DNA of 64,000 bases from Pseudomonas fluorescens (GCF_001648775.1 NZ_LVEJ01000024.1:1-64000), one strand, 5' to 3'. Shown: positions 8,667-16,347, counted from the stretch's first letter. A program made the numbers and translations. The notes: generated by a model not told the origin, from the sequence alone.

Positions 8667-9041
8667 ATGAAAGCGTCGATCCTCGTACTTTCCGCACTTT
8701 ACTGCATCGGTATCAGCATAGCGTTTGCCGATAGCTCAGAGGCCCCAAGCGCAGGCATCATCGTCGGTGAACGTTTGGTAGCGGCCAAGGCAAAGCTGAT
8801 CAAACAAGGCTGGAAGCCGACGCGGATGCATACCAACGACGGCTACGAATACAGTGGCGTGGAGAAGGAGCTGGCTACACGCAAGTTCTTCGAACTGGAT
8901 ACCTGCTCGTTTGATAGCTCGCGCTGCATCTTGTACTACGCGAAGAAAGGCGCTTGCCTACGCGTCGATACCATCGGTGAGCAATTCAATGACATGACCG
9001 TGACGCGATGGACCCGCGAATGTCCTGAAGCGCCTCAATAA
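8667..9041 (+). CDS. Small secreted Cys-containing protein, copy 2
   Basis: Exported protein of 124 residues, paralogue of that encoded at 6317-6706. The ATG at 8667 was chosen because the signal peptide (MKASILVLSALYCIGISIAFA) begins there and the alignment with copy 1 starts at the same residue; GGAG lies about ten bases upstream. The open frame continues upstream but that part is leader sequence. It has the same four cysteines in the C-terminal half plus one in the signal peptide. Family and function are not recognised. Confidence 0.7.
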   Translation: MKASILVLSALYCIGISIAFADSSEAPSAGIIVGERLVAAKAKLIKQGWKPTRMHTNDGYEYSGVEKELATRKFFELDTCSFDSSRCILYYAKKGACLRVDTIGEQFNDMTVTRWTRECPEAPQ

Positions 9042-9119
9042 CCACACGAAGACAGCACGGTAATAATCAACTGCCCCCACAGGTTTCAGCATCGTACACA
9101 ACACCTGCAATCAGCATAA

Positions 9120-9152
9120 AACCCTGTGGGAGCGAGCCTGCTCGCGAAGGCG
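9120..9152. repeat. REP element
   Basis: Pseudomonas REP core (TGTGGGAGCGAGCCTGCTCG) in the same position of the second module copy as the one near 6790. Confidence 0.85.
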
Positions 9153-9198
9153 CCAGAATGAACACCCGATCAATCACTAGGTGATCCCGGCACGCGCA

Positions 9199-9558
9199 TC
9201 AACCCGGCAATTGCAAATTATCCAACGCCCGATTCACAGCCAACTCCCCGAGCATGATCAACTGCGCAATCCCCGCCAGCGCATGGCGCTGCGACGCCGG
9301 CAACAGGCTGGAGACGTTCTGGGCGATGGTTTTGGCCGAAGCGAGTGTTGCACTGGCATCGACCAGCAGTTCTTCGGTTTTGTTGTCCGCCGTCACGGCG
9401 TACATCCCACGGTTTTTACGTGGGGGCGGCGTGGAACCGGGCGGACAGAGGTAATGGTCCAGCGCGCGGTCGGCGGCTTCGTGGAGTTTTTTGGAATCGA
9501 TGGATTCGTAGGGGGAAACCGAGGCGGTTTCGGGCGGGTTGGGTGTTGGTTTGATCAT
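9199..9558 (-). CDS. DUF6124 family protein, copy 2
   Basis: Protein of 119 residues identical to copy 1 (6864-7223) except for the C-terminal residue (Gly for Glu). It has the same conserved KLHEAADRALDHYL and LPASQRHALAGIAQ segments. Function unknown. The persistence of two near-identical copies with divergent upstream elements is notable. Confidence 0.85.
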   Translation of the reverse strand: MIKPTPNPPETASVSPYESIDSKKLHEAADRALDHYLCPPGSTPPPRKNRGMYAVTADNKTEELLVDASATLASAKTIAQNVSSLLPASQRHALAGIAQLIMLGELAVNRALDNLQLPG

Positions 9559-9599
9559 GAGTGAATCTCCAAATCATAGAAAAGGAGCCATCATCTTTC

Positions 9600-9693
9600 G
9601 CTACCAAACGAAGGGGTGGTGGCCATACGAAGGTTGGTAGACCGGTGACTTGGAGAACCGGCGCGCCCGAAGACGCCCTGCGCATGGCCACCA
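9600..9693 (-). promoter_or_regulatory. Pseudoknot-like structured element upstream of DUF6124 gene, copy 2
   Basis: Interleaved stems CTACCAA (9601-9607) with TTGGTAG (9634-9640), and GGTGGCCAT (9618-9626) with ATGGCCACC (9684-9692). The layout equals that at 7267-7360. The first stem has changed on both sides (TCGCTAA/TTAGCGA there), and the second is extended by three base pairs. Compensatory change supports a real folded structure. Confidence 0.55.
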
Positions 9694-10379
9694 TAAATAC
9701 ACAGCCCCAAAAAGGCCTGTATCGAGTGACGCTATGCGCCAAGTCTAAGCCGGGCTACCAAACCCGATCGCTGATTCGTCAGCGACCGGACCACAATAGA
9801 ATCCGACCCAAAAGCGCACAAGCCGGCGGATTCTGGCGTAGCTGTAGGCAAAGGCGCAAGCATGTGTAGCCTGGAAGAGTGTTTGGAGATGTCTTTTTAA
9901 ACGTTGGTGTTTATCGGCGCCTCACTGCGTCACCTTTCCATTAAACAGAACCGTCACTTATACCCAATATTAGCGAATTCCCAGGGTTCCGTGGAAATGA
10001 TCATAGAGATCAAGACGTAAAGTATGAGCTCAGCAATTCTATAGTTGGAAAGAACTTCGCCGAACTCGGCAGAACTGATTGACAACTCCGACCATAAGAA
10101 AGGTTCTATTTTTACCGGCACATCTCAATGTCGTGCATAGCTGACTAGCTCAATACTATGGCCGCTTTGCGACCAATGAATTCCAGGACGAGCATCCCAC
10201 GAACGCAGCCTTCATTGCACTAGATCTACCTATAATTGCCTTTCGGACGCTTGATCATTTCCATAGGCTGCTATCGAAGAATTGCTCTCGTTTTATCTTG
10301 AGAAAATCTCTCGATCACGCCTGAACCCTTCATACTTCTGAAAGTTTAAAATGTTTTATAACAGCAAGCGAAAACGCCA
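9694..10379. other. Intergenic region without recognised gene
   Basis: About 690 bp. The first 230 bp is the module trailer. The rest (about 9960-10379) is AT-rich sequence downstream of ariB with no open frame I would support and no clear terminator or repeat. Confidence 0.5.
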
Positions 10380-11213
10380 TTAAGTAACAGAAGCCCCCCT
10401 AGAAAGGTGCCATGCTGCAATTGAGCGATGAAGTTTAGTTTCGCGAAACTCAACCTCCTCTATACCAGATCTTAATACACTTTCAATTCTATCAGAGTCA
10501 ACTTTCCCACCCCGCCCTATCTCACTAACCATCCCGCCCGCAAGAATATTTACTGCATCATGACCTCTTACATAACTCCAAGGATCAACCTCTGGCAAAC
10601 CTTGAACTTTCGCATTTAAATCATCAACCGAAACACAAACTCCTTTTTCAACCGCAGTGCGAATCGCACTCTCAACATCGTATACCCACGCCCCCTTCTG
10701 CATGAAAGCTTGGGGCCCAAATTTTCTTAGCGAAACTCCGCCGTTTAGATCATTGACTGCTCTAATCTTACCAAAGTGCATCGCTACGTCACGTACATAT
10801 TCAAGAACGGTACATTTCTTCCGCTCTTCAAATGCTTTAACTTTTACTGGGTCCGAGAACTCTGCCAAAACCTTAATATATGCACTTGATCTTAGTAGAA
10901 CACCTTCTAAATCTCTTGGATCCGTAGTTATCACATTACTTGGCATTGAGCCGACTTCTAACAGCCAATCAATATCCGCATCAACGATGCCAAGCATTCG
11001 CTCTGAAACAGGATTTTCATTCAGTGCTTGTATTGAACCTATTACGTTTCGTTTGCCTCCACTCACTATGAGCTCGACCTCAGGCCTTTTTCTGGCTTCA
11101 AAAAATCGAATATCACTCGGACCTTCGAGCAACCAGTAAAGCCCCTTTGAGCTAGTCTCCATCATGATTATTTCAGAAACTATAATTCCTACATTTTTAT
11201 CCCAGTCATTCAT
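10380..11213 (-). CDS. ariB: PARIS-type TOPRIM effector AriB (DUF4435)
   Basis: DUF4435-type TOPRIM nuclease-like protein, matching the AriB effector of PARIS anti-phage systems. The TOPRIM motifs are visible: LLEGPSDIRFFE (catalytic-type Glu about residue 30) and GIVDADIDWL (Asp 78, 80, 82). The start was set at 11213 (277 residues) because GGAG lies seven bases upstream; in-frame ATGs at 11216 and 11228 also exist. Start and ariA stop overlap within ATGATGAATGA, showing coupling. In characterised PARIS systems AriB is held inactive by AriA and released when AriA senses phage anti-restriction proteins, then cleaves tRNA and arrests growth. Low GC suggests transfer. Confidence 0.82.
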   Translation of the reverse strand: MNDWDKNVGIIVSEIIMMETSSKGLYWLLEGPSDIRFFEARKRPEVELIVSGGKRNVIGSIQALNENPVSERMLGIVDADIDWLLEVGSMPSNVITTDPRDLEGVLLRSSAYIKVLAEFSDPVKVKAFEERKKCTVLEYVRDVAMHFGKIRAVNDLNGGVSLRKFGPQAFMQKGAWVYDVESAIRTAVEKGVCVSVDDLNAKVQGLPEVDPWSYVRGHDAVNILAGGMVSEIGRGGKVDSDRIESVLRSGIEEVEFRETKLHRSIAAWHLSRGASVT

Positions 11214-12609
11214 CATCAAGCTCCGCATCCAAGGCAGACATCAAGTCATGACGCCCCCCGACAATAAACGGAGAATGTGTAGCGACTACCGCGCTAAATC
11301 CTACCTCCTTTGCCACTGAAATCAATTCTGGCAAAAAAGCTTTCTGCCAACTCACATGCAAAGAAAGTTCAGGCTCATCAATAAGAACAAGCGTGCCGGA
11401 CGGCACCTTAAACAACAACTCATACATAAGAACCAGTTCATGCTGTTCACCAGAAGACAAAGACTCTAAAGGTAGTTCGTCGCCTGAATCGAGTTTCACA
11501 TAAAGGCCTCTAGCCTTGCTTAAAAGAACTCGTTTATTCCTAAATTTTTTCTCCATGCTACCTAAGAGAAGCTGAGTTCGTGCCAATAAGCTATCAAACA
11601 CCGTGAGCTTTAGCTGACTATCTCTAACAAATAAACTCATTATTTCAAGCTTGTTAAAATCTATAGCATCAAAACTTTTAATATCGAAAGGCTGGACAGA
11701 TTCCGCCTCAAGCAATCCTATAGCTCGTAGATCTCTGAGCTTATTAACTGTCTCGCTAAACTTGACTTTTAATTCGTCAATATCCATTGGAGGCTGGGAT
11801 TCTGAAATAAATCTGTGCGGAAATGATTGATCCAGTTTTTGTGCGTTCGCACCATAACTTTTTAACGCTGAATTTATGTGCGCTACTAAATCTCGAGCAC
11901 ATTCATGTACAGTCGGTGTCATTTTACTGGATTTAACACCAATCACTCCAATATTCGCATTCGGGCTCGGCTCAATAGTCGATCGATACAATCTATTGGT
12001 TTCTACGAAGTGCACAGGAAATGCGTTTAATATGTCTTTCACAGCCTTAGAACCAGATCTTTTTCTGGTCTTTACATTTTCCTGTAAAACAATACCCTTA
12101 TCATCCAACAAAAATTCATCACTCACATCCAAGTCGGGATGACTCTCAACATAACTCTTACTCTCTAAATAACTTCGATAAGTCTCTACCGCCGAAGCAG
12201 CGTGGGCCGAGGCAGCGATATTACTGTAGAATCGCGACAGATTGGATCGATTTTGCGAAATAGTATTAAACGTATGCCTAACTAATAATTTTTCATTTGA
12301 AAAAATTATAACCTCTAATTTTCCTGTTGGTAATGATTCCTTTCCGCCACCATTTGAAGAGGTGACTTTCAATTGCGTGACCAATATGCGCATCGCATTA
12401 CTTAACGTAATACTCACCTTATTGAATGGAATCTTAATAAGATCTTCAAAATTCGATGAAAAAATATAACTTATGCATTTTAAAACAGCGGTTTTGCCAA
12501 CACCATTTGGCCCATGAAGTATTGATATGCCGTCAGGATGATCAAGATCTATTTGGTGATTGTACAGCCCATATAAATGCTCAACATAAAACTCTGTAAT
12601 CCTAGTCAC
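11206..12609 (-). CDS. ariA: PARIS-type ATPase sensor AriA
   Basis: AAA/ABC-type ATPase of 467 residues (OLD-like, AAA_15 class). Walker A is ILHGPNGVGKT (residues 30-40), the ABC signature-like segment is LSSGEQHELVLMYELL, Walker B is GTLVLIDEPELSLH, and the switch His lies in VVATHSPFIVGG. Translation starts at GTG, with AAGGAG nine bases upstream and no alternative ATG nearby. It overlaps the DUF4435 gene, the exact two-gene arrangement of PARIS (AriA sensor plus AriB effector), distinguishing it from single-chain OLD nucleases in which ATPase and TOPRIM are fused. It lies 111 bp downstream of the reverse transcriptase gene on the same strand, so co-transcription is possible. Confidence 0.84.
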   Translation of the reverse strand: MTRITEFYVEHLYGLYNHQIDLDHPDGISILHGPNGVGKTAVLKCISYIFSSNFEDLIKIPFNKVSITLSNAMRILVTQLKVTSSNGGGKESLPTGKLEVIIFSNEKLLVRHTFNTISQNRSNLSRFYSNIAASAHAASAVETYRSYLESKSYVESHPDLDVSDEFLLDDKGIVLQENVKTRKRSGSKAVKDILNAFPVHFVETNRLYRSTIEPSPNANIGVIGVKSSKMTPTVHECARDLVAHINSALKSYGANAQKLDQSFPHRFISESQPPMDIDELKVKFSETVNKLRDLRAIGLLEAESVQPFDIKSFDAIDFNKLEIMSLFVRDSQLKLTVFDSLLARTQLLLGSMEKKFRNKRVLLSKARGLYVKLDSGDELPLESLSSGEQHELVLMYELLFKVPSGTLVLIDEPELSLHVSWQKAFLPELISVAKEVGFSAVVATHSPFIVGGRHDLMSALDAELDDE

Positions 12610-12720
12610 TACTAATAACTCCTTATAAAATCTAAAAAATGAGACGGGTGTATTTTTTAAAAAAAGATCCTCGCATCATTTTTATACCCCGTTTCTGTTC
12701 AGAAGCTATACAGATATTGA

Positions 12721-14013
12721 TTAACCACTTGATCTAGCATCAGCCAAAAGCTTATTTAGCTTTTTCCAATGGGAACGCAACTGTTTCCTAATAGATTGGG
12801 AATCCATAATATTTGCAGCCCTGAACCCATATGAAATAAAATTCCTGCGCCCAAGGTAGCTATAGCCTCGATAGATAGTACGAAGAAAAAGCTCCCGTGG
12901 AGGTTCCCCTCTTCCAGCCCGGAGCTCATTGCATCGATCCATTGCCTTCTTACTTACCCAAATACGCTTTCGAAGCTTTTTATAGTATCTCGTTATCGAA
13001 GATGAGCGAATATGCTCACGCTGCCCATCAAACGAGAAGCCAAGGTAATGCACCGGCTTATCAGAACTGAGCTTGCCAGCGGCATCGAACGAAAACTGCC
13101 TAATTTCCGTTTTCTTCTCCTGCAAATTCAACCCCAGCTTTCTAATTTCATCATTCACAAACTCATAAATCTCATCTTCCTTTTCTGAGTCACATATGAC
13201 AAGTATGTCGTCGCAATAACGATAAAAGACCGACTCGGTCAAGGACAACTTAGAAAGTAAAGCGAGATCAAATTCCAACATATATATATTGGAAAGAAGC
13301 GCACTTATGGGAGAACCTTGCGGAATTCCTCGTGACTCAGGATTGATAGCAACAAGCCCTCCACCTCTTACATCATCACGGAATCGCTTAGCCGAACAGA
13401 GGCGCTTATCCTCAACTCGTGGATTATGGATCGACACTCCGAGCTTACTATAGAGAGCGACCTTATCAACACAAGAACTCTTAGTGATCGCTTTAAAAAC
13501 AGCAAAATGGTCAGCCGGAAGCTTTTCAACCTCTAATAATTTAGCCCAAGCCGCCTTCAACCGAGAATGATTAAGACGATCAAAAAACTTTTCAACATCA
13601 AATGCAAGAACGCAGCACTGTCCCTTAGCCTTGATTTCGCAGAACGCATCATTTGCAAAATGAATATTACTTTTCCCATCAATGGAGCGAAAAGCCAGTA
13701 TAGAAGTATGCAAACCACGTTGCACCAACTCCTTCTCGTACAGCTGATTTAAAAGGAAGCAATAATAAGCATATATGTGAGAATCCAAATGAGCAGCGTA
13801 ACTTATCGGCCTAGGCTTAAGATTCTTGAGAAACACACCACGATCATTATCTAATCTATATTTCAAGACCACCGAAGTGTAGGTAATAAAAGGATAAAAC
13901 GAATGAGCTGCAACTTTTTGAGGAGATGAAACGTAATCTAATGCGGCTTTCTGACCAACAGGACGATCAAAGTGAAGATATTTTCTAGGTTTATACCACA
14001 GCAACTCATCCAT
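12721..14013 (-). CDS. Stand-alone defence-type reverse transcriptase (DRT2/UG2-like)
   Basis: Reverse transcriptase of 430 residues. Palm motifs are VLAFDVEKFFDRLNH (motif A, Asp about 139), SRGIPQGSPISALLSNIYM, and the catalytic YCDD (about 266-269), followed by KPVHYLGFSF. It lacks the retron VTG motif and has no maturase or endonuclease domain, so a group II intron or canonical retron is unlikely. Length, the N-terminal YKPRKYLHFD segment and YCDD fit the UG2 class of defence RTs (DRT2). The start was set at 14013, where AAGG is spaced seven bases; an ATG two codons earlier is possible. A strongly structured non-coding region precedes it, as expected for DRT systems templated by an upstream RNA. 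Class assignment is from motif recall. Confidence 0.68.
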   Translation of the reverse strand: MDELLWYKPRKYLHFDRPVGQKAALDYVSSPQKVAAHSFYPFITYTSVVLKYRLDNDRGVFLKNLKPRPISYAAHLDSHIYAYYCFLLNQLYEKELVQRGLHTSILAFRSIDGKSNIHFANDAFCEIKAKGQCCVLAFDVEKFFDRLNHSRLKAAWAKLLEVEKLPADHFAVFKAITKSSCVDKVALYSKLGVSIHNPRVEDKRLCSAKRFRDDVRGGGLVAINPESRGIPQGSPISALLSNIYMLEFDLALLSKLSLTESVFYRYCDDILVICDSEKEDEIYEFVNDEIRKLGLNLQEKKTEIRQFSFDAAGKLSSDKPVHYLGFSFDGQREHIRSSSITRYYKKLRKRIWVSKKAMDRCNELRAGRGEPPRELFLRTIYRGYSYLGRRNFISYGFRAANIMDSQSIRKQLRSHWKKLNKLLADARSSG

Positions 14014-14131
14014 GCTCATACCTTGATAAGCCAACCGGTGGGACTAGGATGGCGGCAATCCCTGAACCGCCCCACCGGCTAAACTTAATGCTCTAAACAT
14101 TATCCATCTTTTCAGACTAGGCCGCGTATTG

Positions 14132-14269
14132 CTAGAGTTGACGTATAGTGTCAGTATCACGATTACATTTGGAGGTTCTCAATGAAGAGATTCCGCGTGC
14201 TGTTGTTCGCCATGTGTATCCCGCTGATAAATAATCATGGGTGGCTTGACAACTTGTGATCCACCTCAT
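14132..14269 (-). other. Short open frame inside the candidate RNA
   Basis: An uninterrupted 45-codon frame (starting MRWITSCQATHDYL) on the RT strand within the structured region. In DRT2 systems the RNA is copied into tandem cDNA that creates a long hidden frame, so an open frame of this size in the template is worth recording. It has no good ribosome-binding site here and could be chance. Confidence 0.2.
14182..14259 (+). CDS. Possible 25-residue hydrophobic peptide opposite the candidate RNA
   Basis: Small frame MKRFRVLLFAMCIPLINN followed by seven residues, with a near-ideal GGAGG (14171-14175) six bases before the ATG and a TTGACG box at 14138-14143. The N-terminus is a basic-hydrophobic stretch like a signal anchor or a type I toxin. 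It is antisense to the reverse-transcriptase RNA candidate. Too short to assign to a family. Confidence 0.3.
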   Translation: MKRFRVLLFAMCIPLINNHGWLDNL

Positions 14270-14453
14270 GGCCTAATGCCACAAGCCTTATGAATCTAGC
14301 ACAAGGAATATGATCACGCCTAGGGCGTGACTCATAATTCTTCACCCATCCCCGCCACAAAACCAAGATCCTTCCATATATCATTGTTTTATATCGAAAA
14401 ATGCGATGCCGCACTCTAAGATGGTAATACTCCACATGCTTACTAAAGTGCAA

Positions 14454-14645
14454 ACATTGCCATAGTGAATCCGATACTTAAATCGTCCATATTTTTCCTA
14501 GACACCTCCGACTGGCTACTATCGACCGAAAGCGTACATTCACGAAAGGCTTCTTCAGACCAAATGCAACCAAGTACATTCTCGACAATCCCGAACGCCC
14601 CACAACAACTAAAACACGAGGATAATTGCCTTCAACCCTCGCAAA
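14454..14645. other. Right border of the island, no gene seen
   Basis: About 190 bp between the candidate RNA promoter and the 3' end of hxcP. No supported gene or clear repeat was seen. This is where accessory DNA joins the hxc cluster again. Confidence 0.4.
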
Positions 14646-15077
14646 TCAAGGCCTCACCAACCTAGGCAACTCCACCCCCTCCGCCAACCTCTCCACCCCC
14701 AACCTTACCCTCTCCCCACCCTGCTCAATCACCACCCCATCCCCCTCCACCGCCACCAACTTCACCCCAGGCCCCACCTTCTCCCCCTGCAAAAAACTCC
14801 TCGGCGGCCCATCGTTCAGGCTCAGTATCGCCACCGCCCCCCGACTCCCCGCCATCACCCCGCTCACCTTGATGTCCATCGGTGCCGTTTGATTGGAAAA
14901 CCACTGCAACGCCGGGCTATCACTGCGCGCTGCCAGCAATTGCGGGGCCGCTGCCGGGGTGTGGGATTCGGCGGTGGTCAGCAGCAGCGACGACCACGTC
15001 GCCACGCCGACCAGCGCCGCGAGCAGTGCGAGTGCCTGGACCATTTGGGGTGGGGAAACGCGTGCGGTGAAGGTCAT
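14646..15077 (-). CDS. hxcP: Type II secretion protein GspC/HxcP
   Basis: GspC-like inner-membrane protein of 143 residues. It has one N-terminal membrane helix (MVQALALLAALVGVATWSSLLL, residues 12-33) and a periplasmic homology region (DIKVSGVMAGSRGAVAILSL, then SFLQGEKVGPGVKLVAVEGDGVV) that contacts the secretin. It lacks a C-terminal PDZ domain, as in HxcP. AAGGAG lies eight bases before the ATG. In P. aeruginosa hxcP is adjacent to hxcV; here the two are about 9.6 kb apart. It is divergent from hxcU. Confidence 0.82.
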   Translation of the reverse strand: MTFTARVSPPQMVQALALLAALVGVATWSSLLLTTAESHTPAAAPQLLAARSDSPALQWFSNQTAPMDIKVSGVMAGSRGAVAILSLNDGPPRSFLQGEKVGPGVKLVAVEGDGVVIEQGGERVRLGVERLAEGVELPRLVRP

Positions 15078-15197
15078 GGGTTGAATCTCCTTTTTATCCC
15101 TGCTGTCAGCCTACGCGGCAATTCTCTCCGTTTTATTTCACACGCCTTACATGTTGGCCGTGCACGATGGCGCAGGACGCAAAGGAGCGCGCGCGCG

Positions 15198-15644
15198 ATG
15201 AACAGGCAACAGGGTTTTACGCTGATCGAGTTGATGGTGGTGCTGGTGATCATCGGCATCGCCAGTGCGGCGATCAGCCTGAGTATCAAGCCGGATCCGT
15301 TGCAGTTGCTGCGCAAGGATGCCGAGCGTGTGGCGCAGTTGCTGCAGGTCGCGCAGGCCGAGGCGCGGGCGGATGGTCGGCCGATTGTGTGGTTGAGCGA
15401 TGCCAAGGGGTTTCGGTTTAGTCGGCGCAGTGACAGTGGCAAGGGGTTTGATCATTTCGTGCAGGATCCGCAGTTGCGGCCGCGTGCCTGGCAGAGTCCG
15501 AAAATGGAGGTGCGGGTGGAGCCGAAACAGAGGGTTGTGCTGAACGCTGAGTGGATCAATCCGCCGCTGCAATTGACGTTGTCGGATGGGTTGAATCGCT
15601 TGAGTGTGCTGCGTGATGGCAGCGGGAGGATCAGCCTGCAATGA
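15198..15644 (+). CDS. hxcU: Type II secretion minor pseudopilin GspH/HxcU
   Basis: GspH-family minor pseudopilin of 148 residues. The ATG at 15198 places the class III signal MNRQQG/FTLIELMVVLVI at the N-terminus; the frame is open upstream but that part is the hxcP-hxcU intergenic region. The soluble part has the GspH pattern AQAEARADGRPIVWLSDAKG. The stop overlaps the start of hxcW (ATGA), so the two pseudopilins are co-translated. Confidence 0.88.
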   Translation: MNRQQGFTLIELMVVLVIIGIASAAISLSIKPDPLQLLRKDAERVAQLLQVAQAEARADGRPIVWLSDAKGFRFSRRSDSGKGFDHFVQDPQLRPRAWQSPKMEVRVEPKQRVVLNAEWINPPLQLTLSDGLNRLSVLRDGSGRISLQ

Positions 15645-16249
15645 AGCGCCAACAGGGTTTTACGTTGATTGAGGTGATGGTCGCGATTTTGTTGATGGCG
15701 GTGGTGAGTTTGATTGCCTGGCGGGGGCTGGACAGTGTGACGCGGGCGGACAGTCATTTGCAGGCGAGCAGTGAGCAGAGTGACGGTTTGTTGCGGGCGC
15801 TGAATCAGTTGCAGCGGGATGTGGAGATGCGGGCGGGGATTGAGTTGACCGAGCCGAAGAAGGTTGGGGTGGATGATGAGCCGCCGAGCGCCCCGCCCGC
15901 TCTGACTGTGCGCAGTAGCGACAGTAAGGGGTTTCGGCTGGACATTATTCGGAGTGCGGCGGATCAGCCGGGGGCGTTGCAGCGGGTGCGGTGGTGGGTC
16001 AAGGGCGACACGTTGTATCGGGCGGTGGCTGAGGCGCGGAGTCGGTATCCGTTGCCGGCGCCTGGGAATGGGGTTGCTGTGTTGAGTGATGTCAGTGATG
16101 TGCAGGTGCGGGTTTGGGAGGTGGATAAGGGGTGGCGGCAGTTGAGTGCGAATCGGCGGGAGGATCCGTTGGGGTTGGAGATTCGGTTGAGTCGGGGGAC
16201 GGCGCAGGGGGTGGAGAAGTATCGGCAGGTGATTGGGCCGTTGGAGTGA
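15641..16249 (+). CDS. hxcW: Type II secretion minor pseudopilin GspJ/HxcW
   Basis: GspJ-family minor pseudopilin of 202 residues with signal MKRQQG/FTLIEVMVAILLM and the family segment AWRGLDSVTRADSHL, followed by LRALNQLQRDVEMR and a GLEIRLSRG region near the C-terminus. It is the last gene of the hxcU-W pair, and a REP-type hairpin follows 20 bp downstream. In P. aeruginosa hxcW is next to vreR; here 7.4 kb of bacteriocin DNA intervenes. Confidence 0.88.
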   Translation: MKRQQGFTLIEVMVAILLMAVVSLIAWRGLDSVTRADSHLQASSEQSDGLLRALNQLQRDVEMRAGIELTEPKKVGVDDEPPSAPPALTVRSSDSKGFRLDIIRSAADQPGALQRVRWWVKGDTLYRAVAEARSRYPLPAPGNGVAVLSDVSDVQVRVWEVDKGWRQLSANRREDPLGLEIRLSRGTAQGVEKYRQVIGPLE

Positions 16250-16268
16250 GGCTGCTTCACTCGATCTG

Positions 16269-16347
16269 TGTAGGAGCTGCCGGAGGCTGCGATCTTTTGA
16301 CTTTGGTTTTCAAGATCAAAAGATCGCAGCCTTCGGCAGCTCCTACA
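16269..16347. repeat. Long REP-type inverted repeat, likely bidirectional terminator
   Basis: Imperfect palindrome: TGTAGGAGCTGCCGGAGGCT pairs with AGCCTTCGGCAGCTCCTACA, with CGATCTTTTGA/TCAAAAGATCG between. The pair forms a long hairpin between convergent hxcW and the immunity-pyocin fusion gene. The same family occurs at 46734-46811. Confidence 0.8.

Larger units (their letters stand above)
8540..9920. repeat. Duplicated module, copy 2
   Basis: Second copy of the module at 6180-7590, in the same orientation. It holds an intact ATG-started secreted protein, a REP element, a near-identical DUF6124 gene, the second pseudoknot-like element and the shared trailer. Near-identity of the coding parts suggests recent duplication or gene conversion, whereas the two structured elements differ more. 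Confidence 0.8.
14024..14417 (-). ncRNA. Candidate structured RNA upstream of the DRT reverse transcriptase
   Basis: About 390 bp without a convincing conventional gene on the RT strand, rich in inverted repeats. CCGGTGGG (14035-14042) pairs with CCCACCGG (14071-14078), nesting GCGG/CCGC (14052-14055/14067-14070), and ends about 20 bases before the RT start. TCACGCC/GGCGTGA lie at 14314-14330, and CTTGTG/CACAAG at 14253-14285. A possible sigma-70 promoter TTGCAC-18-TATTAC (14448-14453 and 14424-14429) would start transcription near 14417; a second candidate, TTGTCA-17-TATCAG, would start near 14220. Exact ends and function are inferred by analogy with DRT2 loci. Confidence 0.42.

Noticed and set aside
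10380..12609. Single-chain OLD nuclease or Gabija-like system
   Set aside because: ATPase and TOPRIM are on two overlapping genes and the TOPRIM part is of the DUF4435 type. No UvrD-like helicase gene is adjacent.
12721..14417. Retron or group II intron
   Set aside because: The RT has no VTG motif, no maturase or endonuclease part and no intron domain V/VI structure was seen. A DRT-type system fits better.
14235..14453. 72-codon minus-strand frame upstream of the RT as an ordinary gene
   Set aside because: No ribosome-binding site, a TTG start within the candidate promoter, and extensive hairpins. Kept only as part of the candidate RNA.
5080..14645. Prophage or integrative element with integrase
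   Set aside because: No integrase, structural phage gene, tRNA or clear attachment repeats were found in the island.
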